Below are positions 36,195-45,432 of a DNA stretch of 64,000 bases, piece by piece. The DNA comes from Ophiosphaerella korrae. Its lineage: Eukaryota > Ascomycota > Dothideomycetes > Pleosporales > Phaeosphaeriaceae. The position numbers were made by a program, and so were the translations under genes. The stretch spans positions 333,116 to 397,115 of the forward strand of contig JALNQF010000021.1 of assembly GCA_028456385.1 (NCBI GenBank), in the 5' to 3' direction. Below the pieces are notes generated by a model, which saw only the letters and a program-made list of their open reading frames with translations, had not been told where the DNA came from and did no database searches. The number at the start of each line of letters is the position of its first letter. The first letter of the stretch is position 1.

Positions 36195-37050
36195 GCATCC
36201 CGTAACCGTCATTGACCGCCACACAATGTCTTTTCTCTCCCTCTAAAAAAAAAAATGAAAAAACCACTTTTTATGTACACTATCACAGCCACTAATTTTC
36301 ATTTCCGTCCCTTCTTTCAGTGGCTCTTCTTTCCCTAATCGGCAACCGAATAAAGCAAGCACGGCAACGGTGTTAATGGCGTCTCATGTCTGCGGCCGGT
36401 CCGAACTTTCCACCTACGAACCGGTGAGGCACGGTTAGGCGTTGAGGCGTGCGTTAAGAGACAGCGAGTTGGAGTCGAGGCCAAGTAGTCTGTCCTATGT
36501 ACGATCAAATTCTTGTTCTTCATTTTCCCCGGTTTGAAGCGAGGAGGCATGTTTTAGTAGATTTATTTGTGCACCCCCCTTCCTTCCCCCCCCTCCCCCC
36601 CCCCCGCCTCTTTTTTTTTTTTAATATATTATCCACCTGCGTATTCGAACTGAATGGGGCGGAGGGAAGGGGATTGGGGAGATGTTGTATGGGGTGCAAT
36701 GAGGACGCGGGGCCACATATAGTTGGCGGGGGGAAGTGGAATGCAAATTATAACATTGTAAAGAATGTATGATGCGGGTACTTGTATTTCGGGTGTGATT
36801 TCTTTTCTTTGAGCTTTGGAGTTGAGAGTGCCGATTGGGTTGGTAGACTGGCAAAGCGCGAGAGGGTGAGTGTGATACAGGTAGATGGAGATATGACCAT
36901 ATTTATACAAGATATATATACAGTATGTGATTGTTATGCTGGGGGGGTATACTAATACGGTACCACCATGCCATGATACTCCAAACGCCAATTTCAATGC
37001 TCATACAGGACTTACTTGATCCTTTCCCCCCCCCCCCCCCCCCCCCCCAA
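36195..37050. other. Convergent 3' intergenic with long homopolymers
   Basis: 856 bp between the convergent BRE1 and POS5 genes. Contains a C-rich then T11-type run (~36575-36623) and a pure C tract of about 23 (37026-37048) immediately behind the POS5 stop codon. No gene seen. Confidence 0.6.
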
Positions 37051-38373
37051 TCACGGGTCTTGGTCTCCGAATGGATAATTGAATTTCAGCAAGGCATTTA
37101 ACCCGCCCACCCAATGATCTTCAGCCATATCTTCCTGTCCCACGGTGCCGCGTACAATGCTAGGAACGCCGCCATCCCACTCTCCATTTTCCTTCTTGAC
37201 TTGTTCGCCTGAGACACGGACTTGTACGCCGGGGCCCATGCCCTCTGTGAGAGTTTTGCCGTCGATGCTGACCTCGACTTCGCGGCCGCGGTTTTTGTCG
37301 CCCAAGCGCAGCGTAATAGGCGTTTCGGCAGGGAGGACCAGGGGCCGGAAGGAGAGGGAGCGTGGACATATGGGCGTGAGAAGAAGCGAGGGGACGAGCG
37401 GGTGGACAATGGATCCGCCCGAGGACAGCGAGTAAGCTGTTGAGCCTGTGGGCGAGGAGATGATGATGCCGTCGGCTACGGCTTCGGTGAGGAAGCGGTT
37501 GTTGATGTAGATGTCTATGATTTTCAGATGGGCCGAGGAGCCGCGGTGCAGGGTTACCTCGTTCAAGGCGTAAATGTCGCCTTGGCCAGGGGCGCTGCCG
37601 ATGCGAGAGCCGTCTGGGGCGAAGACGCCGACCTTGAGGCGGTTGCGGAGGAGGATGCGAGCGGTCCGGCCGGTGCCCATGGCCTTGCCGCGTATGTCTG
37701 CGTAGGAGAGAGGCTGGTCGAGGGGGTCGAGGGGGTCGTGGGAGTGCGTGGCCGCGGTTTGCGGAGGGGTGCCGAGGGAGTGGTCGGAGAGGGCAGCGTA
37801 GGCGTCGGGTGCGCCGCTCATGTAGACCTCTCTAAAAGCCCGTTTGTGCTCGCTGAACTTCCATTCGCCCAGGAAGCCAATGGTGCCCATGGCAAAGCTC
37901 AGCACCGGCGGCACGCTTTGCGCATGGCTGAACAGGCTGCTGGCGCGCAGCAGCGTGCCGTCTCCGCCCAGGGTGCAGACCAGATCGGTTTTGTCCGACA
38001 GATGGCGAGAGGCGCCGGATGCGCCGGCGGCGTGGCAGGTGTAGACGGGGAACGGAAGCGTTTCGTGGAGCTCGGCCGCGGTTTCCGGCTCCAGGACAAT
38101 GTTGATGGCGGGGTAGGTGGAGCGGATGTGGGCGGCGAAGGCGACGACGGCCTCGGTGATGTTTGGCGTGCGCTTCTTCTTGGTGATGAGGACATTGCGG
38201 GGCGGCGACGGCCACTGCAGGCCAAGAAGGGTGTCAGCGGGATTGGGCACGTAGGCGGGCCGCAGGCGCGGAGGCAGGTCGCGGATGTGCCTGATGTCGC
38301 GCCGGCACGCGGCGGACGAGAAGGGGCGTGTGTGCAGGCGCCATGGCAGGAGGCGGCGGTGGACGGGGCCCAT
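37051..38373 (-). CDS. POS5: NAD/NADH kinase, mitochondrial (Pos5-like)
   Basis: Phosphorylates NAD(H) to NADP(H); the mitochondrial type supplies NADPH for redox defence and Fe-S/arginine synthesis. Intronless, 440 aa from 38373 (the frame is open further upstream, but this ATG gives an arginine-rich presequence: MGPVHRRLLPWRLHTRPFSS). Motifs: CTLGGDGTLLRASSLF (catalytic GGDGT), FAMGTIGFLGEW, ALNEVTLHRGSS (NE/D motif), ADGIIISSPTGSTAYSLSSGG (the diagnostic family block), and SFRPLVLPAETPITL. The downstream stop lies next to a 23-C tract. Head-to-head with the acyltransferase gene; their start codons are 287 bp apart. Confidence 0.92.
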   Translation of the reverse strand: MGPVHRRLLPWRLHTRPFSSAACRRDIRHIRDLPPRLRPAYVPNPADTLLGLQWPSPPRNVLITKKKRTPNITEAVVAFAAHIRSTYPAINIVLEPETAAELHETLPFPVYTCHAAGASGASRHLSDKTDLVCTLGGDGTLLRASSLFSHAQSVPPVLSFAMGTIGFLGEWKFSEHKRAFREVYMSGAPDAYAALSDHSLGTPPQTAATHSHDPLDPLDQPLSYADIRGKAMGTGRTARILLRNRLKVGVFAPDGSRIGSAPGQGDIYALNEVTLHRGSSAHLKIIDIYINNRFLTEAVADGIIISSPTGSTAYSLSSGGSIVHPLVPSLLLTPICPRSLSFRPLVLPAETPITLRLGDKNRGREVEVSIDGKTLTEGMGPGVQVRVSGEQVKKENGEWDGGVPSIVRGTVGQEDMAEDHWVGGLNALLKFNYPFGDQDP

Positions 38374-38660
38374 GGTGAGGGTCGCGGGTCGCAGCGACGG
38401 CGTGTGGTGTGGGTGAGGGTCTTGGCAGCCCGGGCTCCGGCTGCGGGGCATGGGTTCGTCCGTCGGTCGCGCCAGGCCACACAGCGCAGCGCAGCGCAGC
38501 ACAGCACAGCACAGCGCGGCATCGCTCGTGGAAGCCTGCGCATCTCACTCTCGCCGCCACGGGCCATGGCCACAGCCTGAGCTGCTCTACCGCCCCGTCT
38601 CCCACGTCCTCCCAGTGTCTTCCTTTCCTCTGCCCACCCACCTCCCACACCCATGCTGCT
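38374..38660. promoter_or_regulatory. Divergent promoter with CAGCG/CAGCA pentamer array
   Basis: 287 bp separating the POS5-like and acyltransferase starts. A (CAGCG)n/(CAGCA)n pentanucleotide array spans about 38479-38517. The rest is GC-rich. Confidence 0.6.
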
Positions 38661-40110
38661 ATGGCTGCCACGGCTGCCCAGCACCTCAGGCAACGGCGCC
38701 CCCCAGACTCTGCTCCGCCCACAGAGCCCATCCCTCACCCCGGCGGCGAGGCCAAGCACGGAACATGGCACCAGGCCCTGCGCATGCTGCTCTTTGGCCT
38801 CTACTTCGGCGGCAGCATCATAGCGTGAGTATGCGTGCATGCACGCCCGTGGGACGCATGCTAACCCCCCCGGCCAGCGTCGCCGTCACCCAGCTCATCG
38901 GCGCGCCGCTGTACTTTTACAGCAAAGACCTGTTCTATGCCTGGATGGCCATGTCCAAGCAGCACTTTGGCATCGTCACGACGACCATGACCTACTGGTG
39001 GGCCCCGGCCAGGGTCCGAGTCAGCGGCGACGCGAGTGTGAGGGGCCAGCTGAGGAAGACGGAGGACGGCAGGCTCGAGTGCGACTTTCCAGAGCGCATG
39101 GTCCTAATTTCAAACCACCAGGTGTGTGCAGCCTCACCACGCAGCGCAGCCAGCCGCACCAAGACTAACGACAACAACAACCAAACATAGATCTACACCG
39201 ACTGGGTCTATCTCTGGTGGAGTGCATACACCGCCTCCATGCACGGCCACCTCTACATTATCCTCAAGGAGTCCATAAAGTACATACCTATTCTTGGCAC
39301 AGGCATGATGTTCTATGGCTTCATCTTCCTTTCGCGCAAGTGGGCAAGAGATAAGGAGCGTTTCCGCTACAGGCTCGGGAAGCTGTCTACAAGCCGCGGC
39401 GGCCCGTCATCCATTGGTAGCAGTGGCCTTGACCCCATGTGGCTGCTCCTCTTTCCAGAAGGCACCAATCTGAGCAACAACGGGAGAAGAGCGAGCAAAA
39501 AATGGGCAGACAAGAACCACATAGAGGATCTCCGCCATGCCCTCCTTCCAAGAAGCACTGGTCTACTATTTTGTCTGCAAGAGCTGAAAGGCTCCGTCGA
39601 GTACATGTATGACTGCACCTTGGCATACGAAGGCGTACCGTATGTACCACTTCCTTCTCCCCCCCCCCCCCCCCCAACAAGCGCTCGTCTTCTAACCATC
39701 TTCTCAGCGTTGGCGAATACGGACAAGACTTGTTCACCCTACGTGGCACCTATTTCGAAGGTCGTCCGCCAAAATCTGTGAACATGCACTGGCGCCGCTT
39801 CCGCATCGCTGACATTCCACTCGATGACGAGACCGTCTTCAGCGACTGGGTTCTCGCTCGCTGGCGGGAGAAAGACCATCTTCTTCAATACTTCGTCGAG
39901 AATAACCGATTCCCTGCCGACGAGGGCATTACGCCAAACGTCAACGGAGGAAAGCCACTCAAAGGTGCAGGTTGGATCGAGACAGAAGTCCGCACTGTGA
40001 GGTGGGCTGAGTGGGTCCAGGTTTTCCTTCCAACCGCCGCACTCGCACTCGTAATCAACGTTTTTCTCAAGACGAGTAAAATGGTTCTCAGGATGCTAAG
40101 AGTCAAGTGA
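38661..40110 (+). CDS. 1-acyl-glycerophosphate acyltransferase (PlsC, LCLAT/AGPAT type)
   Basis: ER-membrane acyltransferase moving acyl-CoA onto lysophospholipid (phosphatidate or phosphatidylinositol remodelling; yeast Cst26/Psi1 is the nearest type I know). Exons 38661-38824, 38878-39121, 39191-39639 and 39708-40110 give 419 aa; all phases match. An N-terminal TM (MLLFGLYFGGSIIAVAVTQL) precedes the PlsC domain: NHQIYTD (NHx4D motif, interrupted by intron 2 after NHQ), the KESIKYIPILGTGMMFYGF block, FPEGTN (substrate-binding motif), then LPRSTGL. A C-terminal TM sits near the end (VQVFLPTAALALVINVFL). The third intron starts with a long C tract (39660-39675). Confidence 0.92.
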
Positions 40111-40264
40111 AGAAGTGAAGAGATATCACCTTACCCAAAGCATCAATAAGCAGGCAATAGGCGGGCTCCTCCTCCAAACACCATTTCCCAAATATCATTT
40201 TACAGCAAATAGATAGACCGGCTTGATACCCTATATACATACACATCTCTACTAAGTTATTCAG

Positions 40265-40881
40265 TCAATCAACAAACGCTATATCACCCCTCTCATACCT
40301 TGTCACACTAACATAGTCTTTCTTCGGCCCTTTGACATCATACCTGACCTCCCACCATATCCCTCCCTTCCCCTGTCCCGCCATCTCGGCCGAAAACTTC
40401 CAACTCGCAGTATACAAATCCTCCGCACAAAGATGAGTCTCTTTGTTCTGTGCAATGTAACCTTCCCCTTCTTCTTTCAACTCCCCCATTCCAACAAAGA
40501 ACCCACCCACCCCCTCGCCCTTCACCCCAACACCATCTTCAACCCTCGCCCGAGGCAGTTTCTCATCGTCAAAGAACCGCACAACAATGCACGGCGCCTC
40601 GCCCGCACCAGACACATCCAACTGATACACATACTTGCGCCGCGCCGTAAACCGCAGCCCCGACCCCGTAACAAAGTCGCCCTCCTCCGCATACAATAGC
40701 GTGCCCGGTGCCCTCGGAACAACAGCGCAATGCGCGAAACGCGCGTTGCCGACTACCGTTCCTGACGGATGCGTGTCCAGCGCCGATGTCAGCGTGCGGC
40801 GAAAAGTCCAGGGGCCGTGCGACGAAAGCGCGTTGAAGATGGTGGAGGGCAGATGCTGCGGCGACGACGACGACGACGACG

Positions 40882-40925
<44 letters not shown>

Positions 40926-42495
40926 GACAACGACAACGACAACGACGACGACAACGACGCCGCCGCCGCTGGCGATCCAGAAGCGGACTGCGGAAGCGCA
41001 GCCGTCCGCATCTTCGGATCCCGGCTCGCAAGCAGCACCGCGTTGACGCTCTGGAGAGTAGCCCTGCTAGGATTGAAGGCAGGATTCGACGTCGTGATCC
41101 AGCTGAGGCGGTGTTTGATGAGCGACTTGTCGATTGCGGATGGGGGCCGGGGCGCCGCGAGGGTTGGTATTTCGCCCGAGTCGTTGGCGTACAGGCAGAG
41201 GATGGCGAGGGCTGTTCCGACGGCGAGATCGGGGTCTGTGGTGCTGCGGACTAGAATGCGGGCTGCTGATGCCGCTGATGCTGGTGCTGGTGCTGGTGCT
41301 GGTGCTGGTGCTGGTGCTGGTGCTGGTGCTGGTGCTGCCGGTGGCGAGGAGGAGGAGAGGAGGAAAGGGGGAAGGCGGGGTAGTTCGGTGCGGAGATGGC
41401 GAGAGCCTGGTTTTCCAGGGGGTAAGTTTAGGACCAGGTGTTTGGTGGTTTGGGGGAGGGTGGGAGGGGTGGAGTCCGGTGTGCAGCTGATTATCGTATC
41501 GAATGTTGTCGTGTCGATGGTTGCGCTGCACGAGATGTATAGCTGGGTGGTTGGTTTGATTAATGTTGTTACAGCGCTTGGGTTGTCCTTTGCTTCTGCC
41601 TTGAGCAGCTCAGCAATGAGCGCGGGCAAGTCTTGCTCACTGGTGTTCATGAGGACATCTTTGTGCTTCCAGAATACTGCAGGCGTGAGCCCGTGGCTCC
41701 ACGCTTCGTGATCATCGGCAGCGCCCTGGATATATCCACCTTCCGATGCTTCGGCACCATGGACGCGGCGTGATGCCGTACAAAGCACAATGGCATGAAA
41801 GTCTGGAAACTCAGGGGGCGCATCAGGTAGAGATGACTGTTGTGTGACCCAAATTGGACGGAGTGGCTTTTGCAGCTTTGCGCGGAGGCCAGGGATATCG
41901 GGCTTACAGGTATGCTACGAACATTAGTTCCTCCCCAAGGTAAGCGCCATTGACGTACCAAGAATTCTTTTACAAACCCCTCAATCCTGGCGTTGATCTG
42001 CGCATGCTCGCTTTCTGAAATGGCCTGGGGTGGTGTGTGCAACGCATGCGTTCCTTCTGACCCGAAGATTGTCTTGTTCATAACACAGCACCATATAGGT
42101 ATTGTCTTGCTCAAGGCATCGGGCATGCTCTTGCCTCTCCGTGTCGAGTCGACGATGACGGCACCACCGAATTTCTGAACTACATCGAGAAGCTGCAAGT
42201 TGAGCCTCCTCAGGCTGAAGCCCCACTGGCTCATGTGACCATCCGTGCTCTTGAAGTAGACACCCTCTATCTTCTGCTCAAGTGGAATGTACCAAGATCC
42301 ACAGCGCTCATTTGCCACGAGCGGAAGTTGGTAAGCTTTTGCGACGGTTCCGACAAACTTGCTGTCGGAGGCGGTTGAGTTGAGCCGGTGGTGGATGGAA
42401 AGTGTTGAGCGTTTAAGGGAAGACAGGGTGTTTGATAAATTGGGGGTATTCAAGTGGTGTGGGAACAGAATGTCGGCTTCTGATATACTTGACAT
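40265..42495 (-). CDS. RIT1: Initiator tRNA ribosylphosphate transferase Rit1 fused to DUF6314-like domain
   Basis: Rit1 puts a 2'-O-ribosyl phosphate on A64 of initiator tRNA-Met so that it is excluded from elongation. Exons 41959-42495 and 40265-41902 (56-bp intron, GTACGT..AG) give 724 aa, longer than the ~510-aa yeast enzyme. The Rit1 N-domain spans ~1-215 (CGSWYIPLE, YFKSTDGHMSQWGFSLRRLN, VDSTRRGKSMPDALSKTIPIW). The phosphatase-like Rit1 C-domain follows to ~485 (LVLNLPPGKPGSRHL, AVGTALAILCLYANDSGE, NPSRATLQSVNAVLLASRDP). After a Ser-rich linker (~494-526) come ~190 extra residues (GPWTFRRTLTSALDTHPSG, GLRFTARRKYVYQL, THLCAEDLYTASWKF, VKGPKKDYVS) that look like DUF6314. One open frame joins them. 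Confidence 0.88.
40863..40960 (+). repeat. GAC/AAC trinucleotide tract coding Ser/Leu run in RIT1
   Basis: Uninterrupted GAC and AAC triplets on the plus strand; in the RIT1 frame (minus) they encode alternating Ser-Leu and Ser-Ser runs forming the linker between the Rit1 part and the C-terminal domain. Confidence 0.9.
41280..41338 (+). repeat. GGTGCT hexamer array coding Ala-Pro repeats in RIT1
   Basis: About ten GGTGCT/GCTGGT units; in the RIT1 frame they encode an (Ala-Pro)n stretch at residues ~368-387, inserted between two conserved segments of the Rit1 C-domain. Confidence 0.9.
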
Positions 42496-42879
42496 TTTGC
42501 TACTTTTGGTTTGGCAATTGTGAAAGGCATATCAGTGCAGTCAACGTCTTACACGCCACGCGTTTCCCGGAACTGGATCAACGTTTTCCAAAAGAACCAT
42601 AGTACGGATCTTCGTGTGTGGAGTGCTATGTCGGTTCGTGAGCCGTAGAAGAAAAAGCTAGGCTCGGCTCGGCATAGTATGTCCCAATGGCAAATATCCC
42701 TTCAATCTGATTTTGAGTGAGAGTGAAGCGGAGTTGATAAATATTTCGACCCTAGGCCTACTCTTTTCAGCATCGTAGAAACATCTGAGGCTAGGTATGG
42801 ATTATCATAGGCCAAATTGCCAGGTCACGCGACCTGTGCTTTTTGTAAATCATACTTCGTCAGTCGGTAACGGCAAAAG

Positions 42880-42933
42880 TGGTGTTCGGGCCGCGCCGCA
42901 AGTTCTCCGCGAATTCTCGGCCCGAATACCACC
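42880..42933. repeat. Inverted repeat with 15-bp arms
   Basis: GTGGTGTTCGGGCCG (42880-42894) pairs with CGGCCCGAATACCAC (42919-42933) with one mismatch around a 24-nt loop. It could be a transcription terminator-like hairpin, a protein-binding palindrome, or the scar of a small transposon. Confidence 0.7.
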
Positions 42934-42983
42934 TCCCACTACTACGATACTGAAGAAATGTTTTAAAAAGCACTAGCGATATC

Positions 42984-43028
42984 TCACTATGTAGGGTATT
43001 TCGCCACATAGTGACTAACGTTCACTAT
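42984..43028. repeat. Alternating TCACTAT / ATAGTGA palindromes
   Basis: TCACTATGT (42984-42992) pairs with ACATAGTGA (43006-43014), and the latter again pairs with TCACTAT (43022-43028). Three copies of a heptamer in alternating orientation within 45 bp, directly upstream of the gene at 43212. Confidence 0.7.
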
Positions 43029-43211
43029 AACTATCAATAATGTTTTTATATTTAATAACCTTTAAAAAAAAAAAAAAAAGGGGGTAAGGGGGGTCAAGGT
43101 AATCTCCTTTCCAAACCCAACTAGAGCGTAGAATTCATCTCTTTGATTAATCCTATTTGTAAAAGGAACATAGCATTTCCTATCCTTGAGATCGAGTGGG
43201 GAGTAGTAGAG

Positions 43212-44426
43212 ATGGATTATTCTTTTCTTCCAAGCCAAGAGGAAGTAATAGCCAAAACTTTTGGAACCACGGAATGGGTGGAGACCCAAAGCAAAAATGA
43301 GCGGATGGTAAACAGTTATGAAGTGCCACGTCCTCCGCTAAACAAAGTCATTACCATGAAACTGCCGTACATGGCCCCCAAACACCCTCCTCTTCCCACC
43401 ATTGAGCAAATTGATCAAGCGCTTCTTCTAAAGGCAAAAGATCGCATAAGATTTCGTTATCCTTTGCCCCCTTTTGGGGATTGTTTTGTAAAAATGAGTG
43501 AAAATGAAGAGATTTTGCAGGAAGCAGAAAACATGCTATTTTTGGAGCAGAATTCTTCAGTTCGAACAGCCAAATTATATGCTGTTTTCCAACACACGAA
43601 TGCCAAAGGCCGCACCATGAATTATCTAATTTCGGAGTACATTCCCGGCCAAAACATGGCTTACGACTTTTACATGGATTTTGAAGAGGAGGTCAAACAA
43701 GTTTTTTTCAAAAGACTCTGGGAGCAAATCGACCTCCTGAGATCTGTCTCGCCCCCATCTCCCAGTTATTATGGTCGTGTTCATCGTCAAGGGTTTCTGC
43801 CCACGCACGAGTTAGTTGGGTTAGAGTATTCCCTCAACAATGCTGACTTTTGCGGCCCGTATGACACATGGGAACAGTTTTCGACTGCATTGGAAGAGAA
43901 TACATGGGCGAAGCATATCTGGGAATGGGATTACTGTCGAGACATGCCAGAGTGGGATTGGATAGCGAAGCATAAGTTCCCCGAGTTCCGAAAGTTGCTA
44001 GAGGATATTGGGCGTGTATATAAATGCCATGAGCCTGTTCTCACCCGTTATCGTATATCTTGGTCAGATATCATCATTCAGCCTATCCAGGAGAATGGAA
44101 GAACAGTAGATTTCAAGGTCGTCCTGATAAATTGGTCATCATTGGAATGGCTACCAGCCTTTATGCAGCTACCGCAGTTATATACGGGCTTGATTACGTC
44201 ACACTACTTTCCAAAGGTGAATAAAGCAGATATGAAGAAAATGGTTCGGTTTTCCAATCCTCTATACGGAGTAGCACTGGATTTTTATGTTAAATGGTGG
44301 GATTGGGGACCAATCTGTGGCAAAACCACACGCTTTAGACTACCCGCTGGTGTCATATATCCTTGGCAAATATCACGAGTTCGATCGGACGTCCTAGCCA
44401 GCTCTTCGATTCGGAGTTACCAGTAG
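43212..44426 (+). CDS. Kinase-fold (APH-like) protein, probably catalytically degenerate
   Basis: Intronless, 404 aa from ATG 43212 (MDYSFLPSQEE; the upstream open frame has no ATG). The layout resembles fungal phosphotransferase (APH/choline kinase-like) proteins: a beta-strand lysine (CFVKMSENEEILQEAENM), a hinge-like segment YLISEYIPGQNMAYDF, then a helical C-lobe. Where the catalytic loop HGDLxxxN should be it reads LTRYRISWSDIIIQP, and the DWE metal motif reads INWSSLEWLP, so the Asp residues needed for phosphotransfer are absent. This suggests a pseudokinase or a very divergent enzyme. Trp/Tyr-rich. It stands alone between intergenic stretches and is more AT-rich than its neighbours. 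Family assignment is by pattern only; substrate unknown. Confidence 0.6.
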   Translation: MDYSFLPSQEEVIAKTFGTTEWVETQSKNERMVNSYEVPRPPLNKVITMKLPYMAPKHPPLPTIEQIDQALLLKAKDRIRFRYPLPPFGDCFVKMSENEEILQEAENMLFLEQNSSVRTAKLYAVFQHTNAKGRTMNYLISEYIPGQNMAYDFYMDFEEEVKQVFFKRLWEQIDLLRSVSPPSPSYYGRVHRQGFLPTHELVGLEYSLNNADFCGPYDTWEQFSTALEENTWAKHIWEWDYCRDMPEWDWIAKHKFPEFRKLLEDIGRVYKCHEPVLTRYRISWSDIIIQPIQENGRTVDFKVVLINWSSLEWLPAFMQLPQLYTGLITSHYFPKVNKADMKKMVRFSNPLYGVALDFYVKWWDWGPICGKTTRFRLPAGVIYPWQISRVRSDVLASSSIRSYQ

Positions 44427-44986
44427 TGCCTTTGGCGCTCGCCTCATCAAAGGCTCACCACCAACCTTTGATACTTTCCACGCATTATCACAGTTGCTAA
44501 GGCAATGTCAGCTGCCGACAGATAGTATCCGATCTCGTGCCGTTACAACAAAAGCTCCCATTTAGGTTCAGGAGTTCTGCTTATACCCAGCATCCTAGCA
44601 GTTGCGTATGTGCAGTCACCGCCCTTCTTAGATACATCAATCCCCCCAGAACGCATTAGCCAGCCCTGTCCAATAAATTCATCCTCTCATACTGTGTAGG
44701 GTATGTTCTACGAGTAAGTGAAGAGGCTATGCTAGCATAGTCTAAGTGATATATGATGTTTATGAGATTTGAATGGTCACAGTTTTTTTTAGTTTTTTTT
44801 TTTTTTGGCTCATCATGGTATCAAGAAGATATTGAGAGCAGGCAGTGGTGTTGAGTGATGAATTTACCGACAATTTCTCTTGCTGAAATCCCATCTACCC
44901 GTACTCTTCCCCTGCGCCTGATAAAAAGAGATAAGAAGAGATAGTGGAGCAGCGTGTAAAGTAAATTACCCAACAGATGCTCTTGC
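44427..44986. other. Intergenic
   Basis: 560 bp. Contains an interrupted T run at ~44783-44807. No gene recognised. Confidence 0.5.
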
Positions 44987-45432
44987 CTATACCGCTGACA
45001 TCGGCTGAATCTCAACACCGTTCCCCCCCACCTCTACGCGGTACGATCCATCTACGAATTTCTGATCCATGCACCGGCAGGTTGCTTGTTCAGGGCCGCT
45101 AGCACCTCCCTTCCCCACTGCGCAAAAGCTGCATCGTCATTGGGTAGCCCCTCTGGAGCCGGAACGCCCAAGCAAATGTCATGGAAACTTGCTCCATTCG
45201 TCACATTTTGAAACCATCCTAGCACGCGGTAGTCATCGACTTTATATTGAGGTATTGGTTGGTTTTGACCCCAGCGCAGAAAGCCGGTTTTGCTGCAGGG
45301 GTAGTAAAAGTCGGCATTGAATTTACCGCGCAGCGGGTCGATGCTACGGAGGACATAACAAAGGATGGGTATCTGGCCCGCGATTTTGGCCGTGGCGACT
45401 GGCTTGTGATTCCGAGTCATTGCTTGCGCCAT
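44987..45432 (-). CDS. Small unknown protein, model uncertain
   Basis: I do not recognise the family. From ATG 45432 (MAQAMTRNHKPVATAKIAG) the frame encodes ~126 aa with three Cys (ILCYVL, YYPCSKTG, HDICLG) and stops at 45052. The minus strand just downstream is also protein-like in another frame (KFVDGSYRVEVGGNGVEIQP to a stop at 44987). A short intron (donor after WGRE at ~45104, acceptor ATCAG at ~45061) would join them in phase; alternatively there is a frameshift. Upstream, a consensus donor GTAAGT at 45595-45600 suggests a 5'-leader intron, so the ATG at 45594 inside that donor is probably not used. No signal peptide is evident from 45432. Confidence 0.4.

Larger units (their letters stand above)
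42496..43211. other. Intergenic with two palindromic structures
   Basis: 716 bp between the RIT1 start and the next gene. Holds the RIT1 promoter, a strong hairpin (42880-42933), an alternating TCACTAT/ATAGTGA cluster (42984-43028) and an A16 run (~43063-43078). Confidence 0.6.

Noticed and set aside
37528..38580. 350-codon plus-strand open frame opposite the NAD kinase gene
   Set aside because: It is a GC-rich mirror frame: the minus strand carries all NAD kinase motifs in order (GGDGT, NEVTLHRG, SPTGSTAYSLS), and the plus frame is a low-complexity Gly/Ala/Val/Arg string without any domain.
37899..38840. 313-codon minus frame overlapping POS5 and the divergent promoter
   Set aside because: Alternative frame of a GC-rich region, made of Arg/Pro/Ser runs; the NAD kinase frame is the supported one.
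40635..41711. 358-codon plus-strand frame with poly-Asp/Asn and Gly-Ala runs
   Set aside because: It is the antisense of RIT1. The repeats are translations of the trinucleotide and hexamer tracts and the rest has no family features.
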